DNA of 59,949 bases from Algoriphagus sp. (GTDB lineage Bacteria > Bacteroidota > Bacteroidia > Cytophagales > Cyclobacteriaceae), in NCBI RefSeq assembly GCF_029254265.1, contig NZ_JAQWXX010000109.1:1-59949 (forward strand), given 5' to 3'. The notes below the pieces were generated by a model. It did no database searches and was not told the DNA's origin. It saw nothing but the letters and a program-made list of their open reading frames with translations. Below, in pieces: positions 55,301 through 59,949 of this stretch (the stretch's first letter is position 1; each line of letters opens with the position of its first letter). Made by a program: the position numbers and the translations under genes.

Positions 55301-55742
55301 TTGGGGACAAGAAGAAATCGGACAAATCGAGCGAAACGGAAAGATCAACGTGGATATAGAAGGCGAAGGATTTGAGCTCCTTCTGGAAGAAGTATTGATC
55401 TCTTCTCAGGATATTCCGGGCTGGTCAGTGGCGTCTGATGCTGGAGTTACTGTGGCATTGGATGTGACTTTGACTGAGGAATTGAAGCAAGAAGGTGTCG
55501 CTAGAGACCTAGTCAACCGAATTCAGAATCTTCGAAAAGATATGGGATTGGAAGTGCAGGATAAGATTAAAATTAAATTGTCGGATGAGAATGAATTGGT
55601 AAATGCAGCCGTAGCTGGGTTTGGATCTTATATTGAAGCAGAGACCCAAGCGGTGAGTTTGAGCTTTGAATCTAATTTGGAAGATGCATCTTTGCTGGAT
55701 ATGGACGATTTTAACCTTTCGATAAAAGTAGAAAAGGCCTAA
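52368..55742 (+). CDS. ileS: Isoleucyl-tRNA synthetase
   Basis: A 1124-residue class I synthetase that charges tRNA-Ile, of typical length for this clade. The ATP site has the HIGH-equivalent GIHH at residues 56-59 (SANGTPGIHHVMART) and KMSKR at 671-675. The editing domain region contains TTPWTLPSNSALA. The anticodon-binding C-half includes DQWIISKLQ and NWYVRLARKRFW. I chose GTG 52368, which has AAAGGA seven nt upstream and gives the usual start KTYKEYKQVDYPQIGE; a TTG at 52347 is the alternative. It is followed by lspA, a conserved neighbour in many bacteria. Confidence 0.95.
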   Translation: MKTYKEYKQVDYPQIGESVLAYWKANQIFEKSVTNRDGAETFTFFEGPPSANGTPGIHHVMARTLKDIFCRYKTLKGFQVKRKGGWDTHGLPVELQVEKELGITKEDIGKKISVEEYNRKCRETVMRFKNEWDELTEKIGYWVDLDDPYITFEPNYIESLWSLLKRLYDKGLLYKGYTIQPYSPAAGTGLSSHELNQPGTYKDVKDTSITAQFKLKGEENTYILAWTTTPWTLPSNSALAIGENLDYVKVKTFNPYTFEACTVILAKARMNAYLNPKAAELKLEDYNPGDKLIPFEVVSEFKGKDMLGWEYEQLFPIEELALPNPAFTVVSGDYVTTEDGTGIVHLAKAFGADDFRTLVQNNVPGVFVKDEKGNDLPLVDRQGKFLPVVGEYLAAKMAEHSISAHKEYGPADFYVKNYLEEDESLPEYKNTDVIISIILKNENKAFKVEKYEHTYPHCWRTDKPVLYYPMDSWFIKTTAYKDRLVELNKTINWKPEATGTGRFGNWLENLVDWNLSRSRFWGTPLPIWRTEDGSEEKCIGSIADLQAEIENSIAKGVMEKSPYEGKELDLHRPFVDDVILVSSKGEKMFREPDLIDVWFDSGAMPYAQWHYPFENEDIFKANYPADYIAEGVDQTRGWFFTLHAIAVMLFDSVAFKNVIANGLVLDKNGNKMSKRLGNAVDPFKTIKEYGPDAVRWYMLSNANPWDNLKFNLDGVTEVQRRFFGTLQNTYNFFALYANLDAFIYDATKAVPVKERAELDQWIISKLQTLITEVEAAMDNYDATKATRAIMDFTVDQLSNWYVRLARKRFWRGDMNADKQAAYETLYECLFSLSQLMSSFAPFYSDWLFQNLTEAGDSTIESIHLTNWKNADVALINKDLEESMDLAQTISSLVHSLRKKEKMKVRQPLQRILIPVLSAKTQVQIQHVEELIKSEVNIKTIEYIDDASGILVKSVKPNLPLLGKKLGPKMRFVVAAINTWGQEEIGQIERNGKINVDIEGEGFELLLEEVLISSQDIPGWSVASDAGVTVALDVTLTEELKQEGVARDLVNRIQNLRKDMGLEVQDKIKIKLSDENELVNAAVAGFGSYIEAETQAVSLSFESNLEDASLLDMDDFNLSIKVEKA

Positions 55743-55758
55743 GGTCTAGGGATAAAGT

Positions 55759-56391
55759 ATGAAGAACTACATCAAATATTTTGGAATTGCACTTTTCGTA
55801 ATTCTTCTCGATCAAGCAGTGAAGATGCTGGTGCATTTCCAAATGGATTTCGGAAGTCCGGGTCAAATCCCAATTTTCGGTGATTGGTTTAAGCTTCATT
55901 ATACTACCAATCCCGGAATGGCATTCGGAATGCAATTGGGTTCAGAGTATGGCAAATTGTTATTGACATCATTTCGTTTGGTAGCTATGGTCGGAATAGG
56001 ATATTACCTCTACCACATCATCAGCAAGAAACAACACCCGGTTTACATTCTCTGTATCGCCCTGATTTTGGGTGGAGCAATAGGAAACTTGGTGGATTCT
56101 ATTTTCTACGGAGTTTGGCTGAATAACGCTCCCTATGATGCCGCTTCACCTTGGTTTCACGGTCAAGTAGTTGACATGTTTTACTTCGATATTTGGGAAG
56201 GATATTTGCCGGAATGGATTCCGATTTGGGGGGGGAGTTATACTGCTCTTTGGCCGATTTTCAATATTGCCGATGCTTCAATCTTTATTGGAGTGGCGAT
56301 TATTTTGATTTTTCAGGGTAGGTTTTTCCCTGAGGAAAAGGAGAAAACAGTAAATAATAAATTGGATACCGAGCCCACTTCGGAAGTCTGA
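55759..56391 (+). CDS. lspA: Lipoprotein signal peptidase (signal peptidase II)
   Basis: A 210-residue aspartic membrane protease that cleaves lipoprotein signal peptides before the lipid-modified Cys. Four transmembrane helices are visible. The catalytic aspartates are Asp113 (GNLVDSIFYGVW) and Asp172 (FNIADASIFIGV). The loop between them is longer than in E. coli LspA, as is usual in Bacteroidota. It begins 16 nt after ileS and is closed by a terminator. Many lipoproteins in this window would be its substrates. Confidence 0.94.
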   Translation: MKNYIKYFGIALFVILLDQAVKMLVHFQMDFGSPGQIPIFGDWFKLHYTTNPGMAFGMQLGSEYGKLLLTSFRLVAMVGIGYYLYHIISKKQHPVYILCIALILGGAIGNLVDSIFYGVWLNNAPYDAASPWFHGQVVDMFYFDIWEGYLPEWIPIWGGSYTALWPIFNIADASIFIGVAIILIFQGRFFPEEKEKTVNNKLDTEPTSEV

Positions 56392-56409
56392 TTATAACCA
56401 TCTTTTTTT

Positions 56410-56450
56410 ATTCCCGAGTTATTCCGTTCAAAGAAAAACTCGGGAATTTT
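56410..56450 (+). terminator. Terminator of the ileS-lspA operon
   Basis: ATTCCCGAGTT (56410-56420) pairs perfectly with AACTCGGGAAT (56437-56447), an 11-bp stem with a 16-nt loop, followed by a short T run. Confidence 0.78.
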
Positions 56451-56608
56451 CATGTTTTGGGGTAAATAATCCTTAAAAAACGAGTTTTAGAGCTCTATTT
56501 TTCTTAATTTTCACTTTGCATTACGTCTGATTCTTGATGTAAGTGCACATTTCGAATGCTTTTTACCGATTCAAATCGAAAAGCATTGATTCTCAAGACC
56601 CAACACCT

Positions 56609-59548
56609 ATGATCGTAGATTCTGACCAGCCCTTTCAGATCGTTTATTCTATTTATAGCCATGAGTACCTCGGACTTTTAATTGAGTCCTTTGTAGTCCA
56701 ATTGGACGAGCAAGGAAGACTCTCCCTTGCCCATCAAAATATTAGTTCCGCCAATGCTTCTGAATTTGATTCCGGATTGGACAAGGCCGATTATGACTTG
56801 ATCAAACTGATGGATTCGATGAATCCTGAAAAGCTGGCCAAACCTCACATCAAGCGTGGTAATATTCGCCCGAAGGATTACCTCCATAAAATCTTCGATC
56901 CCAAAACTGAGGATAAAAAAGTGCAGGTGATTCTTGAGGATGCTTTGGAAAAGAAACGTAGTCAGATCATGCCCTTGTTGATAGGAAAACGACTTTTTGA
57001 AATGAGCAGTGACGGTAATCCAGTTGGGAAAGAAATTGTTGTCAATGCGGAGCGGGCTACGGTTTTATTTCATTTTCATAAAAACGAAGAGAATACTCAT
57101 TATTGGCCTTCGATCAAATTTAAAGGTGAAAAACTCGATTGGCAGTATAAAAATGGGTATTTGATCTGTAATGAACCTGCTTGGCTCATTGTAAATGGTC
57201 AATTGTTTCAGTTTGAAAAAGGAATCGACGGTAAAAAGTTAAAGCCCTTTTTGAATAAGAAATTTATTGTAATTGATAAGCGGATTGAGCCAGGATATTA
57301 TCGTGGTTTCATGAGTAATCTGATTTCTCAGTTTGATGTCAATTCCATAGGGTTTGATATAAATATTGAGCGGGGCTCGCCTGAGGTTTTTTTGGCCATT
57401 AGCGAACTACCCGGAAATACCGGCAAAGATCTTTTTGGAGAGGAAGGTGAGCGCATTGACGAGGATAAGATTGTCTTTGAACTTCGATTCAAATATGGAG
57501 AATATGATTTCCCGGTGCAGACGCCTGATGGCGAAAAGCTCGGAAATTCTGTCCGAATGGATGAAAAAGATGGGGTTTACACTTTTTACAAGACGATCCG
57601 AAGTACCCAAAAGGAAAAAGCATTTCTAAAATTGCTTCGCGATAAAGGGATGGACTTCAAAATTGGAAAAGTTGCTTTGCCAAAAACCGAAGCTTTTGAG
57701 TGGATTGGAGATCAGGAGGATTTTCTGGACATCGAGCGAATTAAAATTCGTCAGAAAGCAGGACCTAAGGGAAAAGTCTATCATATCGGAAAAGCTCAAA
57801 TTTCGATTGAAGTCAATGAAAATATCGATTGGTTTGATGTCAAGGCTTTGATCAAATTCGGTATTTATCTGGTTCCTTTTGCGAAGCTACGCAAGCTTTT
57901 GATTCAAGGGAAATCAGAATTTGAGCTTCCTAACGGAGAGATCGCCGTGATCCCATCTTCTTGGTTTGTGAATTATTCGGAGCTATTCAATTTCATGGAG
58001 GACAGGGGAGTGGATGATACCATGGTTTTGCGCAAGCATCATCTGGCACTTGCTAAAGAAATGGAGGAAGGAAACTTGGTGCAAGTGACACTGAGTAGAA
58101 AGCTGGAAAAACTTCGGGATTTTGAAGCTATTGAGGAGTATGAATTACCTACTTCATTTGAAGGCACCCTTCGCCCTTATCAGCAAGCGGGTTACAATTG
58201 GCTTCGGTTTTTGAACGAATTCAAATTCGGGGGATGCTTAGCAGATGATATGGGTTTGGGAAAGACTGTTCAGACTTTGGCGCTTTTGGCATCCGAAAAA
58301 GAAAAAAATCCAAGCTTTACTTCCCTTTTGGTGATGCCGACTTCCCTGATCTACAACTGGGAATTGGAAGCCAAAAAATTCACTCCGGACCTGAAGATTT
58401 TGGTCTATACGGGTACGCAGCGAATCAAAGATCCCTGGAGATTTGGAGAGTATGATTTGGTGTTGACCTCCTATGGAATCACCAGATTGGATATCGATGT
58501 CTTGAAAGATTTTTTCTTTAATTACATCATTCTTGATGAATCTCAAGCGATCAAAAATCCTTCTAGCAATATCTCCGCTGCGGTAATGCAGTTGAAGAGC
58601 AAGCAAAAGCTGATTTTAACTGGTACGCCGGTGGAAAATGGCACTATGGATCTTTGGTCTCAGATGAATTTTATCAACCCTGGGCTTTTAGGAAATCAGA
58701 ATTCCTTTAAAAAGCAATTTCTATTACCAATCGAAAAGCAAGACGATAAGGATAAGGCCATCAAGCTAAATGCGATGATCAAGCCTTTTATCTTAAGAAG
58801 GCTAAAATCACAGGTCGCTACAGACCTTCCTGAGAAAATCACCAATGTGAAATACTCTGACATGACCACCGCTCAGGAGGAAGTCTATGAGGAAGTAAAG
58901 AATTATTACCGGGAGAAAATTATCTCCGATATGCAGGCCACTGGAAGAAATAATCAGCAGTTTACGCTTCTCCGTGGCTTGACTCAATTGAGACAGATTG
59001 CCAATCACCCAAAATTGGTTCGAGATGACTACGAAGGGGATTCAGGAAAATTGGAGGACGTAACTTACATGCTCCAATCTACCATCTCGGAAGGGCATAA
59101 AGTTTTAGTATTTAGTCAATTTGTTCGCCACCTGGCCATTGTAAAAGAATACCTGGAAAAGGAAGGTATTCCCTACGCATACTTAGATGGATCTACCAAA
59201 GATCGTCAGGCACAGGTGGAAAAATTCCAAGAACAAGAGGACATCAAAGTGTTCCTGATTTCGCTCAAAGCTGGAGGCGTGGGATTGAACCTCACCAAGG
59301 CAGAATATGTATTCTTGCTAGACCCATGGTGGAATCCTGCAGTCGAAGCTCAGGCGATCGATCGGGCACACCGAATCGGGCAGCAGAATAAAGTGATCAT
59401 CTACAAATTCATCAGCCGAGGTTCGGTGGAGGAGAAAATTATGGCCTTGCAAAACAGAAAACTAGCACTTGCTGGCGAACTGATCAACACGGAGGAAAGC
59501 TTTATGAAGAGTCTGGGTCAGGAAGATATTGCGGCGCTTCTGAATTAA
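56609..59548 (+). CDS. SNF2-family DEAD/DEAH helicase
   Basis: A 979-residue Swi2/Snf2-type ATPase. The N-terminal 500 residues are the bacterial SNF2-associated region. The helicase core has Walker A DDMGLGKTVQTL (Lys552), the Walker B-type DESQ at 643-646, motif III LTGTPVENGTMDLW, and the C-terminal helicase motifs SLKAGGVGLNLTKA and AIDRAHRIGQQNKV. It would move on or remodel nucleoprotein complexes; bacterial members relate to HepA/RapA. The start is uncertain: ATG 56609 opens the conserved region, while a GTG at 56543 would add 22 residues. TCACTTTG (56511-56518) is a near match to a -7 element and allows either. Confidence 0.9.
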   Translation: MIVDSDQPFQIVYSIYSHEYLGLLIESFVVQLDEQGRLSLAHQNISSANASEFDSGLDKADYDLIKLMDSMNPEKLAKPHIKRGNIRPKDYLHKIFDPKTEDKKVQVILEDALEKKRSQIMPLLIGKRLFEMSSDGNPVGKEIVVNAERATVLFHFHKNEENTHYWPSIKFKGEKLDWQYKNGYLICNEPAWLIVNGQLFQFEKGIDGKKLKPFLNKKFIVIDKRIEPGYYRGFMSNLISQFDVNSIGFDINIERGSPEVFLAISELPGNTGKDLFGEEGERIDEDKIVFELRFKYGEYDFPVQTPDGEKLGNSVRMDEKDGVYTFYKTIRSTQKEKAFLKLLRDKGMDFKIGKVALPKTEAFEWIGDQEDFLDIERIKIRQKAGPKGKVYHIGKAQISIEVNENIDWFDVKALIKFGIYLVPFAKLRKLLIQGKSEFELPNGEIAVIPSSWFVNYSELFNFMEDRGVDDTMVLRKHHLALAKEMEEGNLVQVTLSRKLEKLRDFEAIEEYELPTSFEGTLRPYQQAGYNWLRFLNEFKFGGCLADDMGLGKTVQTLALLASEKEKNPSFTSLLVMPTSLIYNWELEAKKFTPDLKILVYTGTQRIKDPWRFGEYDLVLTSYGITRLDIDVLKDFFFNYIILDESQAIKNPSSNISAAVMQLKSKQKLILTGTPVENGTMDLWSQMNFINPGLLGNQNSFKKQFLLPIEKQDDKDKAIKLNAMIKPFILRRLKSQVATDLPEKITNVKYSDMTTAQEEVYEEVKNYYREKIISDMQATGRNNQQFTLLRGLTQLRQIANHPKLVRDDYEGDSGKLEDVTYMLQSTISEGHKVLVFSQFVRHLAIVKEYLEKEGIPYAYLDGSTKDRQAQVEKFQEQEDIKVFLISLKAGGVGLNLTKAEYVFLLDPWWNPAVEAQAIDRAHRIGQQNKVIIYKFISRGSVEEKIMALQNRKLALAGELINTEESFMKSLGQEDIAALLN

Positions 59549-59567
59549 GATTTTGGATTTAAAAATT

Positions 59568-59599
59568 AAAAAGGAAAGATGAGCGTCTTTCCTTTTTTT
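59568..59599 (+). terminator. Terminator after the SNF2 helicase gene
   Basis: AAAAAGGAAAGA (59568-59579) pairs with TCTTTCCTTTTT (59586-59597) across a 6-nt loop, followed by more T residues. Confidence 0.85.
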
Positions 59600-59861
59600 G
59601 TGGAAGGCAAAATCCGATCCCTGTAGGGATTACACCCAGTCCATCGCAATGATTTGACTACGCTGAGGCGGGGCGGGCAATTTTAAATTGTTAAAGGTTA
59701 GAAGTTTAACCTTCAATTAATCAATAATGATACTATTAAACAGGACCTATGAAATTAGCTAAGAAATTAGGTTTAAAAAAAAGAAATTAAATATTAAAAT
59801 AGTATTCAAATGGCTCCAAAATAGTTTTGGAATATGTATATCCGCAATCTTGCCAGTATGA
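59600..59861. other. Non-coding stretch between helicase and transposase fragment
   Basis: No convincing gene is seen. A GC-rich patch (about 59612-59680) contains the palindrome ATCCCTGTAGGGAT (59617-59630) and CGGGGCGGGC. The rest is AT-rich. A weak hairpin AAGGTTA/TAACCTT lies at 59694-59713, and CCAAAATAGTTTTGG (59816-59830) could form a small hairpin close to the transposase stop. The outer end of the insertion element must lie in this stretch, but I cannot fix its inverted repeat. Confidence 0.55.
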
Positions 59862-59949
59862 TTAAATCGAAGCAATGATGAGTCTGTCAAAGAGTTTTTG
59901 ACCGAAGTATCTTCTGTTGAGCTTGTAACAAAACTCGTCCAGGTAATTC
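59862..59949 (-). CDS. C-terminus of an ISXO2-like (IS1595 family) transposase, cut by the window edge
   Basis: The minus strand is open from the window edge to a TAA at 59862-59864 and encodes the last 28 residues of a protein. The tail NYLDEFCYKLNRR followed by KLFDRLIIA matches the conserved end of ISXO2-like DDE transposases (YLDEF-x-YRFNRR...LFDRLL). It therefore marks the 3' part of an insertion sequence that continues to the right of the window. Whether the copy is intact is not visible. Confidence 0.82.
   Translation of the reverse strand, partial: NYLDEFCYKLNRRYFGQKLFDRLIIASI

Overview
The window looks like chromosome from a member of the Bacteroidota, most likely a marine or freshwater Cytophagales (Algoriphagus/Cyclobacteriaceae-like); the genus is inference. 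Reasons: moderately AT-rich sequence; several promoters with the Bacteroidota -7 element TAnnTTTG; a PorP/SprF-family protein of the type IX secretion system; kinases with Reg_prop/Y_Y_Y sensor domains; many lipoproteins and few strong Shine-Dalgarno sites. No tRNA, rRNA, CRISPR array or prophage was seen. The right edge cuts into an ISXO2-like transposase.

Layout. 0.2-6.7 kb: a signalling operon with two histidine kinases that share almost the same kinase core, a lone receiver, and a receiver-adenylate cyclase fusion. 6.8-11.6 kb: a large secreted propeller-amidohydrolase and a radical SAM/SPASM protein. 11.6-23.3 kb: a nine-gene exopolysaccharide or capsule locus (Wza-like exporter, Wzz-like protein, flippase, polymerase/ligase, four glycosyltransferases, a methyltransferase), tightly packed with several overlaps and led by a good promoter. 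23.5-29.0 kb: mixed housekeeping genes (OsmC, RlmF, CIA30, SIMPL, M14 carboxypeptidase lipoprotein, dipeptide epimerase). 29.0-34.2 kb: an OmpR-type two-component pair, lysA, and a PorP/SprF protein. 34.4-39.2 kb: an iron-sulfur photolyase, a sigma-70 family factor with a membrane partner, DUF2306, a porin and DUF5655.

39.2-45.3 kb holds the most unusual block. A two-gene minus-strand operon resembles a violacein VioB/RebD-type enzyme split in two: the ferritin-like half is clear, the other half tentative. It diverges from a tight plus-strand operon of an OsmC-like protein, a FIST-domain sensor and a GAF-adenylate cyclase. No VioA-like amino-acid oxidase or other pigment gene is nearby, so the role is unknown. 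This is my best candidate for an undescribed system. With the first operon, the window encodes two separate cAMP outputs.

45.3-59.5 kb: an MscS channel, a transglutaminase-like lipoprotein, a His-rich repeat lipoprotein, a PD40 lipoprotein, an M28 peptidase with PDZ, an Old Yellow Enzyme homologue, then ileS-lspA and a SNF2 helicase. The 407 bp before ileS hold three evenly spaced copies of a 9-bp element and a leader of about 170 nt that can fold into a compact branched RNA.
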